Assembly (NCBI RefSeq): GCF_002099425.1
Contig: NW_018344335.1
Location: 124,001-188,000, forward strand
Source: Phascolarctos cinereus
Lineage: Eukaryota; Chordata; Mammalia; Diprotodontia; Phascolarctidae
Direction of reading: 5' to 3'
Length of the DNA: 64,000 nucleotides
The notes under the pieces are model-generated. The model saw nothing but the letters and a program-made list of their open reading frames with translations, was not told where the DNA came from and searched no databases. Positions 46,601-57,350 of the stretch are shown piece by piece. The stretch's first letter is position 1. Each line of letters begins with the position of its first letter. The position numbers and the translations under genes were made by a program.

Positions 46601-48134
46601 ATGGCTGCATTACAAGCTTCTTCTCATACCATGAAATAGGACTTTAAGCATTCATACTTTGGAGGGAAAGGCTTCTCTCACAGAAATATAGAGCCCAAGT
46701 CAGTCACCTCAGTTGGCCCAGACTTCTGTGGTTTGGTTTACTTTTGTCCTCATTTTAGTTGCTATGATGCTGGCCACCATCCCTGCATTTCCAGCTCACA
46801 AGAGTTCTGGGACTCCATTTTGCGTGTGCATTTGAATGTTATTCAGAATTTTTTTGAAAGCCTAAGTAGTCGGAGGGATTTGTATGCAGAAGCTAACTCC
46901 CCTCTAAGACATAATCTCTTTCTCTTTTGGGATGCTGCCAAGTCATTTCTTCAAGGGGCAATTATGTCATTGCCAAAAACACGATGATTAATAGTCATCT
47001 CCCTGCATTTGAATTTTAAAATGGTGCTCTCTAGAGGGTCAAGTTCAGAAAGGGCAAGCAATGGATTGCCCTATGAATCCCAGCTGGAAGGTTGCCAGGT
47101 CAGCTTATAATCAGCACGGGTAAAAGGAGTTCATTTTGTCCCATTTTAGGCTGAAATGGATGAGAAGAAAGAATAATGATGCAAGGCAGTCAGCTAGGCA
47201 TGTTTAGAGCTGTGGGGAGTAGAGTCTTATCTCACCAATTAGGGATTCCCAATGGATTAGGCAGACTAATAGAAAACCAATTAAAACAAATTTTCATGGA
47301 TTCTGTTAGACCACGTGTATACCACAGGGGTTGGTTCAGGAATGTTAGCTTTAAAAAAAAATATGATTCTATTTCTGTTTTACTTTGCATATCAAATGAA
47401 ACTGGAAGAGTAAGATTTGTGATCATCAATTCTCAAACCATAAATAAATTCTTCATACTCTATAGGAATTAGAGGAGTTCCAGGTATATTAACAATTTTA
47501 CAATCCAAATATCAGTCCCGGTCTTTGGAAGGAGAGTACTGTGTCTGGTCTAAGGACCTAGGCAGAATTGGTTATCTCAGGAGATCCTAAAATGCTTCCC
47601 TTAAACAAATACAGATGATCACACCCCTGAAATGATAGGCACCTGTTAGTGAAGAATGTGCAGCCAGATGAAATGGAACATGCTAAAGAACTTTTGCATA
47701 TTTTTTTTGAAGGAAATCATTACATAAAAGGGGTAAAGCAAGAACAAAAATGGCCATGTAATCCCACCCACTTACTGTTCCTGAGATGGAAGTTATTTGG
47801 CCCCTCAGCTATTTACTTAGAATTTTGAGAATGAAGCGTATTTTGTCTATGCTGATTGCTTCTCATGGTGCTGATAATCACTGTATTCAGTTCCCCTGAA
47901 CTCCTACAGAAGAAAGCATGATTTGGTTGCTTCTGAGTCATGAGCACATGCTGCTGCTGAATCATTTAGATGTCCCCAAATGCTAACAAACCTAGCACTC
48001 TGGTGTGAAAGGTGATGGATTCCATGACGCTGAAGGATGGGATCTGGCTTAAATCAGATCTTACCATGTTCAGTTTGACTTCTGGTAAAATACTGGAAAG
48101 GGGGATAGCATCCATTGCATTCATTTCATGGCTT
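46601..48134. other. Non-repetitive flank; candidate conserved noncoding DNA
   Basis: I recognise no repeat in about 1.5 kb. The frames at 46733-46987 and 47176-47472 show no family resemblance. Conservation cannot be judged here. Confidence 0.45.
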
Positions 48135-48345
48135 CCTTCAGATTAAGGTCCCACCTCCTTGAGGTACTGCAACAGCGATGGCATGGCCCGTCATCCTGAC
48201 TTCTGTCTTGCCACTGGACTCATGACTCTGTAAGAGAAAGGCCGAAGACTTTGTGCCACGTCACTTCACTTAAGTCTAATTCTCCCACTTTGAGACATCA
48301 TCAGTGATGTCATTGGGCCTTTTTGGAAAAGAAGGACAAACAACT
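48135..48345 (+). repeat. SINE sharing its 3' end with the LINE at 36975
   Basis: 'ggcccgtcatcctgacttct', 'gtcttgccactggactcatg', 'actttgtgccacgtcacttc', tail 'gtgatgtcattgggcctttt' then 'gaaggacaaacaac'. Same family as 56675 and 58893. Confidence 0.75.
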
Positions 48346-48644
48346 TCAAGAGCAGACAGCCATCATTACTAGATTCACTTTCAGGGGCTGATGGACCTGG
48401 ATGGATTTTAGGAATCTTTGGTTTTGTTTGCATTTAGGATAACTAAGCAACTGGCCAATCAAATAATAGTAATTTGTTCAGGTGACTATTTGGCAGCTCA
48501 TTGATAAAGAAAAAATTTCTTTTAAAAAAAGTATCTGGTTGACTTTTCAGTTGGTTGTCTTAGTGTTATGTTAATGTAGCATCTGAGTGGGTCCCCTGTT
48601 GATAAATCATTTTGCTGTGTTGACTACAAGACATCTAGTACACT

Positions 48645-48850
48645 TTAATAACAATAATTAGATGAATGATTAGAATTTATATGGCACTTTAAGGTTTGAT
48701 TCTCACAATAACTTTGAGATAGTCATTGCTATTCCTCCCATTTTACAGAGGGGGAAACTAAGGCCAAAAGACTTGCCCAGGGTCACACAGCTAGTGTCTG
48801 AGGCATGACTCAAACTCATATCTTTCTGACTCTAAGTCCAACTGTGGCAA
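48645..48850 (-). repeat. CORE-SINE (MIR/THER-1 type)
   Basis: 'atatggcactttaaggtttg', 'cccattttacagagggggaa', 'acttgcccagggtcacacag', 'catgactcaaactcatatct'. Confidence 0.85.
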
Positions 48851-49074
48851 TTATTGTGCCACAGTATACACTATTTATTCGTTGTGTCACTGAAGTGACT
48901 GAGTCTAAAGTCAATTCAACAAATATGCCTATTGGAGCATGAGAGTCCTAAAGGGAGGGGAACTGAAAGAGAAGAAAGGAGCACAGTAAGATGAAGGAAG
49001 AGGAGACAAAGTACACACCTCAGTGAGTCTATGTTTTGTTTTGTTGTAGGAATGGTTCAGATCAAGCAATCATA

Positions 49075-49161
<87 letters not shown>

Positions 49162-49669
49162 CCTCTCCCTCTCCCTCTCCCTTTCCTTCTCTGGGCCCAG
49201 ATCAAGAGCCATTTGAGTACTCTCTAGAAGCAGCCAAATTTGCCAAAAAAATTTTCCTTCAATTGACCCAACTAGACTACAAACCTTCTTAAAAACAGTG
49301 ATTTATACTTTGACTTTTCTGCTATATGAAAACAATAGGTGCTCAGTTGTCCGATAAGTTAAAATGGTGATGATTTCAAGCAGAATAGGCAGGGGAACAT
49401 AATGCTTTGAGGACACACTGAAACAACGTCATTTTGATGAAACAGCTGCAGTATGTTAGGGAAAAAAAAGGATCATGTAATTTGCAAGACAGCAGAATAG
49501 TTATTTTCTGCAAATCTCTGCAACCCAAACATCTCAGAAAAAGAAGTGATGTACTTCTATAGGGTAAGGAGACAGAAACACACCACAATGTAAAACCTCA
49601 TTGAATAACCCCAGAGAATTTTATTTACTCAGAGCCCCCACTCAGTGACCCCACACCTCACCCCACTCT
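48851..49669. other. Anonymous flank with a long (CT)n tract
   Basis: No gene or other repeat recognised apart from the microsatellite listed separately. Confidence 0.5.
49081..49188. repeat. (CT)n microsatellite, about 100 bases
   Basis: About 38 pure CT units are followed by CTCCCT variants. Frames across it are artefacts. Confidence 0.97.
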
Positions 49670-49830
49670 ACCACTGAGCCTGGGTTTGAAGCTGATTCTT
49701 CTACTTTTTGCCTTACCTATGTGACCTTGAACAAGTCACTTCTCTAAGACAGTTTCCTCATCTATAAAATTAAGGAGTTGGACTGGATGATCTCTAAGGA
49801 CTCTTTCAGTTTTTAATCCATGAATCTACA
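49670..49830 (+). repeat. MIR3-like SINE
   Basis: 'gcctgggtttgaagctgatt', 'gaccttgaacaagtcacttc', 'aggagttggactggatgatc', 'tctaaggactctttcagttt'. Confidence 0.8.
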
Positions 49831-49944
49831 AAAGGAGATTTTTAAAAGCACCTAGAGAGGAATATTATTTTTGGTGCTAGGAAACTTGAGTCTTGCTATA
49901 CTTAATGGGGTTATTTTTTGATACCGAACTGTTCCTAGTGATAT

Positions 49945-50205
49945 AGCTAGCTATCTGTCTGTCTGTCTATCTATCTGTCTATCTTTCTATCTGCAATCTG
50001 TCTTTCATCTATATGTTTGTCTATAATTTATCTATTGCCCATCATCTGTTGACAATCTGCCTGTGTCTATCATCTATAGTTTGCCTATAATTTATCTATC
50101 ATCTATCATCTATTTACAATCCATCTATCTATATGTCTATAATGTCTATAATTTGTCTGTAATTTATCTATTGCCTATCTCTCATTTATCTACAACCTGA
50201 ATGAA
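49945..50205. repeat. Degenerate (CTAT/CTGT)n tract
   Basis: Tetranucleotide units CTAT and CTGT decay into longer phrases such as 'ctataatttatctatc' over about 260 bases. Confidence 0.85.
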
Positions 50206-50229
50206 CACGTGAGAAAGCATATAAGGGCT

Positions 50230-50640
50230 TAGTATGTACCAATTATCCGGCCAAGCTGCTCTTCTCTCTGTTCCTAGCACACAGCACTGGCACTCCATCT
50301 CTAGTACCCGAGCCTTTGCAGTGATTGTCCCCATGCCTCAAATCCACTCCTTCTTCACCTCCACTCCACCTCATAGACTCTCTCTTCCTTCAAGGCCCAG
50401 CTTAAGTACCACCTTTTGGATGAAGGCTTTCCTGATCTGCCCGTGCAAATGTTCTCCTTCCCTAACTACCTTGTATTTATTCCCTTTATGTCTGTTCTGC
50501 ATATATTTTTATATATACTTCTTTCCATGCCAAGTTCTTGAGAGTAAGGGTCGTTTTATTCTTTGTATCTATATCTCAGTGCCTAGGACAGTGCCTAACG
50601 TATAGTAGGTGCTTAATAAATGCTTGTTGATTGATTGCTT
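50230..50640 (+). mobile_element. L2 LINE, 3' end
   Basis: 'caaggcccagcttaagtacc', 'aaggctttcctgatctgccc', 'gtatctatatctcagtgcct' and the L2 end 'atagtaggtgcttaataaat' with TTGATTGATTG. The C-terminal coding part is decayed. The end is shared with the MIR/THER-1 CORE-SINEs of the window. Confidence 0.85.
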
Positions 50641-51626
50641 ATTTGAAGTGTGGAGGCAGTCATCTGTCATTTGTTTCAGCTGTTTATATCAGACCTAGTA
50701 CAAGTAGAACATTCATTCATTCAACAAACATTTTAAAAAAGCAAATTGTGTGTATATCATTCCAGGGGAAGCACAAATCATCACTTATATCTTTTTCTAA
50801 CTCTTATACCCCTTGCCATAATGACCTACTTGTACCATAATATTTAAAGAGATTTCCCCCTCTAAAAACCATATTTTGCCTCTTTTGGCCGGGAGAGGAT
50901 GATCTTACTCATTCCTACATTGTAGGGGGAATACAGGTCCTGTGGCAGCTGAAAATGTCTTTTCATTCAGTTCATTGGACAGCTGCTGATCTACTTTCTG
51001 CTGAGCAGTTGGATATGTAGAGGAAAATGTTCTTACAATTTCTTTGAGTGCTTTCATGTCCAGCAATATTTGCGCCATGAGTTCAAATGCCTGTCTTGGA
51101 GGACCGGCTCAAGCTAAGGGTTAATTCAGGTATTCCATCTCTTGCTTCTTTGTATCTTTATGGTTTCACTAAGAAGGGCAATCTGTTGGCTCCTTCTATT
51201 TCTGGGGATCTTCTTTAGTAGAAGTCAGAAGGTCTTATCCATCAGAGCTTCTTCTACATGAAAAGACCTTTTGAATCTTCCTTCTGACTCTAAATGTTGG
51301 TCCTGCTGCTGGGAGCCCCTCCCATCAGGTCACTTGGGAATCAGACTCTTGTTGCTATGGTAACATCACGGGAGAAGTTTTACGTTCATTTCTCTGAGTC
51401 TGATGATGGAGGAGAGGGGAGGTGCATTGTTCTGCATAGCCTTATCAGATTAGGTGGCCAGGGACTATTGAATGGGCCCAGTACTGCCATATCTTTGTTG
51501 GATGTGAGACCAGCTAGTCCTGATTAACCTAGTTCTAAGTCTTCTGCCTTCACAAAGGCTTTCTGAATTTTTGATCTGGACCTTGAGACCAGGCACACTG
51601 CTGGACCAGCAGCCTGGATAAAGCTG
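50641..51626. other. Non-repetitive flank
   Basis: Mostly unrecognised sequence containing the RFX-type motif listed separately. No exon supported. Confidence 0.45.
51351..51364. promoter_or_regulatory. X-box (RFX-type) motif
   Basis: GTTGCTATGGTAAC is a near-perfect inverted repeat with the RFX X-box pattern GTTGCY-N(0-2)-RGYAAC. It lies in unique sequence about 31 kb upstream of TSPAN7. Function is inference. Confidence 0.45.
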
Positions 51627-52076
51627 GGTGGTACTTGGATACAACAGTGGGCCTGGAGTCAGGAAAATCTGAGTTTAAATCCAGCCTCAGACATTTACTA
51701 GCTAAATGATCACCTTGGGCAAGTTCCTTAACCTCTGTCTCCTTCAGTTTCCTCAACTGCAAAATGAGGATAATATTATGCACCTATGTCACAGGATTGT
51801 CGTGAGAAGGCTTAAAATAGATCATATTTATAAAGTACTTAGCATTCATCTTCCTGGGTTCAAATCCAGCCTCGGACACTTACTACCTACATAACCTTGA
51901 AAAAATCACTTAACCCTGTTTGCCTTGGTTTCCTCCTCTGGAAGGATATAGCAAACCACTCCAGTATCCTCACCAAGAAAACCCCAGATGGGGGTCACAG
52001 AGAATTGGACAAAACTGAAATGACTAAACAAGTACAATACTTGGCACACAGTAGGAGTTTAATAAATGTTTGTTCC
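51627..52076 (+). repeat. CORE-SINE (MIR/THER-1 type) split by a MAR1 SINE
   Basis: Head 'tggatacaacagtgggcctg', CORE 'acatttactagctaaatgat', 'ctcaactgcaaaatgaggat', tail to 'tataaagtacttagca' at 51844; the rest ('tacttggcacacagtaggag', 'tttaataaatgtttgtt') resumes after the MAR1 copy at about 52035. Confidence 0.85.
51848..52033 (+). repeat. MAR1-type SINE inside a CORE-SINE
   Basis: 'gggttcaaatccagcctcgg', 'tcacttaaccctgtttgcct', 'agcaaaccactccagtatcc', 'gatgggggtcacagagaatt', 'ggacaaaactgaaatgac'. The first part of the tRNA-like head is missing. Confidence 0.88.
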
Positions 52077-52425
52077 CCTATTCTACCTCCAAAATGATCA
52101 GGGGTTCTGTGTGTCCTGTACTACCAGCTATTTGATGTTGGCTGTCTGTATCCTCCCAGGAGACAGAGTTGGGGATGTCCAGCCACAAGTCCTTACCGTG
52201 TATTCTTCTCAATCCTTATAATACAGGCATGCACATATGAACAAGGACTCAGTTTTGAAAAGCAGTGAGTCCTAGTTGTCATGGCTCCTTCATTTGATCA
52301 AATCATGTGGTAGGACCTCAGAAGCAGTATGCTTTTAAGGGAATTTGATATTCCTCCTACATCTAACGATCTTGACTGGCTAAATCTAGTTTAATGATGG
52401 CAACCTTATTACTACAGAAGGCCCC

Positions 52426-55301
52426 CCCTTTTTTAAATATAAATTTGTTTATTTTTAGTTTTCAACATTCACTTCCACAAGTTTTTGAGTTCCAAATTTT
52501 CACCCCATCTCCCCTCTCCCCCACCCCAAGATGGCATGCATTCTGAATATCCCTTCCCCTACTCTGTCCTCTCTTCTATCTCTCTCCCCTTCTCTTATCC
52601 CCTTCCCCTTCTATTTTCCTGTAGGGCAGGATAGACTTCTGTACCCCATTTCCTGTATTTCTTATTTCCCAGTAACATGTGAAAACATTTTTTTAAACAT
52701 ATGTTTTTAAAACTTTAGGTTTCAAAATTTCTCTTCCTCCCTCCCCACCCACCCTCATTGAAAAGGCAAGCAACTCAATATAGGTTGTACATGTGCAGTT
52801 ATGCAAAACACGTCCATAGTAGACATGTTGTGAAAAACTAACTCTATTTCCCTTAATCCTATCCTGCCCTCCCATTTATTCTATTCTTTCTTTTGACCCT
52901 GTCCCTCCTCAGAAGTATTTACTTCTGATTACCCCCTTTCCCAATCTGCCCTCCTCTCTATCATCCCCCTGCTCTCTTGTCCCCTTCTCCCCCTATTTTC
53001 CTGTAGGGTAAGACAGATTTCCATACCCAATTGAATGTGTATGTTATTCCCTCCTTAAGCCAAATCCTATGAGAATAAGATTCACTCATTCCCTCTCACC
53101 TTCCCCTGTTTCCCCTCCACTGTAAGAGACTTTCTTTTCTGTTTTTTTTTGTGAGATAATTTACCCCATTCTACCTCTCCCTTTCTTCTTCTCGAGTATA
53201 ATCCTCTCTCATCCCTTAATTTTATTCTCCAGATATGACCCCTTAATCTTCACTCACCCTGTGCCCTCTATCTATCTATCTACATATACATACATATAAT
53301 TTTTTCCTCCAACTACCCTAATACTGACAAAGGTCTCATGAGTTATAAATATCATCTTTCCATGCAGGAATGTAAACAGTTCAATCTTAATAAGTCTCTT
53401 ATGATTTCTCTTTCCTGTTTACCTCTTCATGTTCCACTGAGTCCTGTATTTGAAAGTCAAATTTTCTATTCAGCTCTGGTCTTTTCATCAAGAATGCTTG
53501 AAAGTCCTCTATTTCACTGAATGACCATTTTTTCCCCTGAAGGATTATACTCAGTTTTGCTGGGTAGGTGATTCTTGGTTGTAATCCTATCTCCTTTGCC
53601 CTCTGGAATATTATATTCCATGCCCCGGTCCTTTAATGTAGAAGCTGCTAAATCTTGTGTTATCCTGATTGTGTTTCCACAGTACTTGAACTGTTTCCTT
53701 CTGGCAGCTTGTAATATTTTCTCCTTGACCTGGGAACTCTGGAATTTGGCTATAATATTCCTAGGAGTTTTCCTTTGGGGATCTCTTTCAGGAGGAGATC
53801 TGTGGATTCTTTCAATTTCTATTTTGCCCTCTGGTTCTATATATCAGGGCAGTTTTCCTTGATAATTTCTTGAAAGATGATGTCTAGGCTCTTTTTTGAT
53901 CATGGCTTTCAGATAGTCCAATAATTTTTAAATTCTCTCTCCTGGATCTATTTTCCAGGTCAGTTGTTTTTCCAATGAGATATTTCACATTGTTTTCTAA
54001 TTTTTCATTCTTTTGGATTTGTTCTACTGTGTCATGATTTCTCATAAAGTCACTATCTTCCAATTGCTCTATTCTAATTTTTAAGGAAGTATTTTCTTCA
54101 GTAATCTTTTGGACTTCCTTTTCCATTTGGCCAATTTTTCTTTTTAGGGCATTTTTCTCCTCATTGGCTTTTTGGACCTCTTTTGCCATTTGGGTTAGGC
54201 TATTTTTTAAGGTGTTATTTTCTTCAGTATTTTTTTGGGTCTCCTTTAGCATCACTCTCAGTTTTTCCTCTACTTCTCTAACTTGCTTCTCAAAATCGTT
54301 TTTGAGCTCTTCCATGGCCTGGGACCAATTCATATTTTTCTTGGAGGCTTTGGATGTAGGGCTTTGACTTTGTTGTCTTCTTCTGGTTGTATATTTTGGT
54401 CTTTTTTTCACCAAAGTAAGATAATATAGTCTGACTCTTTTGTGCTGCTTGCTCATGATCCCGGCCAATTACTTGAGTTTTAAACTCTTTGTTAAGGTAC
54501 GAATCTGCTTCCAATGTGGAGAATGTACTGTCCCAAGCTTCGGGGTTTGTACAGCTGTTTTCAGAGATACTTGTAGGGACCTGTAAATTTTCAGTTCTTC
54601 CAAGGTGGTATGATAAGGGGCAAGGTGTTTACTCCTTTCCTGGCCTGCGACTACAAGTACTCCTTTCTGTCCTGTAACTGTGAGGAAGGGCTCCTCTCCA
54701 CAATCACTACAAGCTCCACCAAGCCAGCGCTCCTCCTCACCCCAGCACCGCTGCCCAGAACTGTGGCCCAGATCCAAAGATGGGCAAAGCAAGAGATTCC
54801 TGTCTCAGCACTGGCAAAGAGATCCCTGCAATCCCTCTCTGATCAGCCACTGGATTCCCCCTCAGTCTGTGGGCCGGGAGCTCGGGAAGCAGCTGCCCCC
54901 CACAGGGCCACGCTCTTGGGGAATGGAGCTGAAATCCCGCCTTCCTTTCTCAGGCACGGACAGAAACAGACTTTTCCCACTGACCTTCTAATTTGTCTTT
55001 GGCACTGATGGATTGAGGAGTCTGGAAACCTCCCCAGCTGCCCGCGATTCAGTCCTCTGAGGCCTGCTCCAGGATCCCTGCAGCCTGCGGGCCACGCTGC
55101 CCTGTGCTCCCAGCCCGGGGACAATTCTCATGATCAATCATCCAGGTTGTCTTGGGCTGGAAATTTGTTTCACTCTGTCTTTTTGTGGGTTCTGCTGCTT
55201 CAGAATTTGTTTAGAGCCATTTTTTATGAGTATTTGGAGGGGTTTGGAGGAGAGCACAAGCAAGTCACTGCTTTCACTCTGCCATCTTGGCTCCGCCTCC
55301 A
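52426..55301 (-). mobile_element. HAL1-type ORF1-only L1 derivative, copy A
   Basis: About 2.88 kb on the minus strand. The 5' end reads GGAGCCAAGATGGC, the YY1-type start seen in L1 promoters, followed by a GC-rich 5' UTR of about 840 bases. ORF1 runs 54456 to 53427: a basic N-terminus (MSKQHKRVRLYYLTL), a long coiled coil ('LKNSLTQMAKEVQKANEEK'), an RRM start ('NRSRRENLKIIGL') and an L1 ORF1 C-terminal domain ('TPRNI..AKFQSSQVKEKIL', 'QPRITYPAKLS'). The frame is open for about 190 codons and then shifts at a six-A run. Next is a 1-kb purine-rich 3' UTR ending in the L1-type 'gttgaaaactaaaaataaa' tail. There is no ORF2: no endonuclease or reverse transcriptase. An 8-base direct repeat (AAGGCCCC) flanks it. 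Confidence 0.9.
53427..54456 (-). pseudogene. ORF1 of HAL1 copy A (L1 ORF1p-like), frameshifted
   Basis: L1 ORF1p is a trimeric RNA-binding chaperone that coats element RNA. Here the coiled coil covers roughly residues 50-135, the RRM starts near residue 165, and the C-terminal domain follows in another frame after the frame change near 53885. The same six-A frame change is present in copy B, so it probably came from the parent element. The full-length product would be about 344 residues, similar to mammalian ORF1p. Confidence 0.88.
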
Positions 55302-55550
55302 AAGGCCCCTTTTCTTGGATCAGGAAAGGTATTCCTTTCTAAATATTTCTATTTTGTTGTTGGTTTAGGAGGTGTCTAGGGTTTGGCTTAGAAGCATTAG
55401 CTGAAATTGAATCTGCTACTAAGTCCCAATGAAAACACAATGTCAAAAGAGCCTAATGAATGAGAAAAAAATTATTCAAACCAGATATAATGTTTGTAGA
55501 CCAAAAATTAGTTTAAAAATCTGAATAAAAATGCTTTAAAAATGATTGTG

Positions 55551-55690
55551 GGGAGGATAGGTAGTGCAGAGGATAGAGCACTGGCCCTGGAGTCAGGAGT
55601 TTAAATCCAGCCTCAGATACTTGACATTTACTGACGGTGTGACTTTGGGCAAGTCACTTAACCCTGATTGCCTAAAAAAAAAAAGAAGGA
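55551..55690 (+). repeat. tRNA-derived marsupial SINE (WSINE1-like) with A/GAA tail
   Basis: 'gataggtagtgcagaggata', 'gagtttaaatccagcctcag', 'gacggtgtgactttgggcaa', then an A run and AAG repeats to about 55706. Confidence 0.87.
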
Positions 55691-55739
55691 GAAGAAGAAG
55701 AAGAAGTGGTTGTGACCCAGGTGAAGGCCTGAATTAGTA

Positions 55740-55815
55740 TAGTTAGTTTTATGGTCCATGTATATCTCCAGGACCTAATACATAACAGGTATTTCATAAA
55801 TGCTCGTTGATTGAT
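55740..55815 (+). repeat. L2/MIR 3' tail
   Basis: 'gacctaatacataacaggta', 'tttcataaatgctcgttgat' and TTGA units match the L2/MIR end. Confidence 0.65.
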
Positions 55816-55839
55816 TGATAGTTGATGACTGATCTATAA

Positions 55840-56410
55840 GTAAAGGATTTTCCTCCTCTACAAAATAGGAGTAGAAGTATCCAGAATACAAAACATACTA
55901 TGTTGTTATGAGGGTCCAATGAGATAACTGGAAAAGTTGGAATTATAAGGCTGAGTCTGAATCAGAGGTGGGGAACCTTCTGCCTCAAGGCCACTCACAC
56001 ATCCTCAGGTGAGGCCCTTTGGCTGCATCAAAACTTCACAGAACAAATCCCTTTAATAAAAAGGATTTATTCCAGAAAACTTAAACTCAGCCAAAAGGTT
56101 TCCCCCAAGGACCTAGAAGAGGCCTCAAGGCTGCAGTTTCCCCAGCCCTGGAACCTATCCCTGATACTTACTAGCTGTGTGATCATGGGCAAAATTTCTT
56201 TTAAGCCTCAGTTTTCTTACCTATAAAACAGGAATACTAATAACTGCAGGTATGATATAGCAGAAAGTGTGCTGGCTTGGAATCAGAAGCCCTAGATTTG
56301 ACTCTTGACTGTCACCCCATGAGTGATTCTAGGCAAGTCACTTTATGTCTTTGGGTCTGAATGCCCTCGTCTGTAAAATGAAGGGGGTGGATCTACTGGA
56401 GTTACTGGTA
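55840..56410 (+). repeat. Composite of MIR-type SINEs, copy 1 (holds a MITE)
   Basis: A MIR tail ('gagggtccaatgagataact'), a second MIR ('tgatacttactagctgtgtg', 'ctataaaacaggaatactaa') and a third MIR3-like unit ('gtgctggcttggaatcagaa') are joined head to tail. The same three-part order recurs at 58600-58880. Confidence 0.65.
55963..56150. mobile_element. hAT-type fold-back MITE
   Basis: The 188-base unit starts CAGAGGTGGGGAAC and ends GTTTCCCCAGCCCTG, inverted relatives. The inverted similarity runs almost its whole length ('cctcaaggcc', 'gaggccctttggctg' against 'cagccaaaaggtttcc'), so it can fold into one long hairpin. It interrupts the composite MIR. No coding capacity. Confidence 0.82.
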
Positions 56411-56674
56411 AGGGTGGACAGCTCAAATAAGATCTTTCATATGTTATTTGGGATGAAAATAATCACCAAAGGGATGACGATAAGGCACTGTGAACAAAAA
56501 AGTAGACCACATATCCTTAACGATAAAGCAAATTGCTCTCAGAAACAGGAAATGAGGCAGAGGATGAGAATAAGTGTTGTCTCCTATTCATAGACCACAG
56601 GTCAGGGAGACCAGAGGAGTGCTTTGAGGAAGTTGGTGATAGTTTGGTTGAAGGACTTAGATGAATTAAGTGTT
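56411..56674. other. No recognised feature
   Basis: Short anonymous stretch between repeats. Confidence 0.5.
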
Positions 56675-56935
56675 CATCCTTCAGTTTTCAAAGAGGACCA
56701 GTGGCATCAGGTCTTCATTTTTGAGTGAACTGGCTTTACATGAGGCAGAGGTGCACAAAGTTGTCAGCCTCACTCTTGCAAAGTCACCAAAGGCCAGAGG
56801 CAAGACAAAAATCAAGATGACTGGCAATGGTTCAGGATGCAATGGATGACCTTGGTGTCTTCCATGTCTGACCAAGTTCTAAGCGCTCCACAGAGACTGT
56901 TCATGGCCCTGGGAATAAATTGTTCTCATCTGACC
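56675..56935 (-). repeat. SINE sharing its 3' end with the LINE at 36975
   Basis: Minus strand: 'caaggtcatccattgcatcc', 'gtgaggctgacaactttgtg', 'cacctctgcctcatgtaaag', tail 'ccactggtcctctttgaaaa'. Nearly full body. Confidence 0.75.
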
Positions 56936-57214
56936 ATTCCCGTGGAATGGGAATGGGAATCAGTAGTGAGAACTGAGATCTATACTTTTATTATATGACC
57001 TTCAACTGGCCACTCAAACTTTAGTTTTATTTATATAGAAAATGAGGTGATTTGCAGTAAAGGAATAGTCATAAATTATAAAATAGTATTTATAAAGCAG
57101 CTTGGAAGTTTCATGAAAAGTACTCTATAAATGCAAAGCTGAAATTATAGAACGGGATAGAGAAAGGAGATTGCTCAGGAGAGCACTTGGATACCCAGGG
57201 GAAGATTTCATTCA

Positions 57215-57350
57215 ACTGGAAACATTTATTAAGTACCTACTTTGTGCCAGGCACTGTGCTAAGCACTGGGGATAAAATAAGAAAAAGAAAGACAGCCCCT
57301 CCCCTGCAGGAGCTTACAAGATAATGAGGGAAGGCAATACACAAAAAGAA
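57215..57350 (-). repeat. L2-type 3' end
   Basis: 'aacatttattaagtacctac', 'tttgtgccaggcactgtgct', 'aagcactggggataaaataa', 'aggagcttacaagataatga'. Confidence 0.8.

Noticed and set aside
49081-49188. CRISPR-like array or coding repeat (Ser/Leu repeats)
   Set aside because: A plain CT microsatellite without spacers.
53884-54468. A 190-residue coiled-coil frame that could be taken for a host gene
   Set aside because: It is L1 ORF1 inside a HAL1 element: the YY1-type 5' end, ORF1 C-terminal domain, L1 tail and a second copy in inverse orientation explain it.
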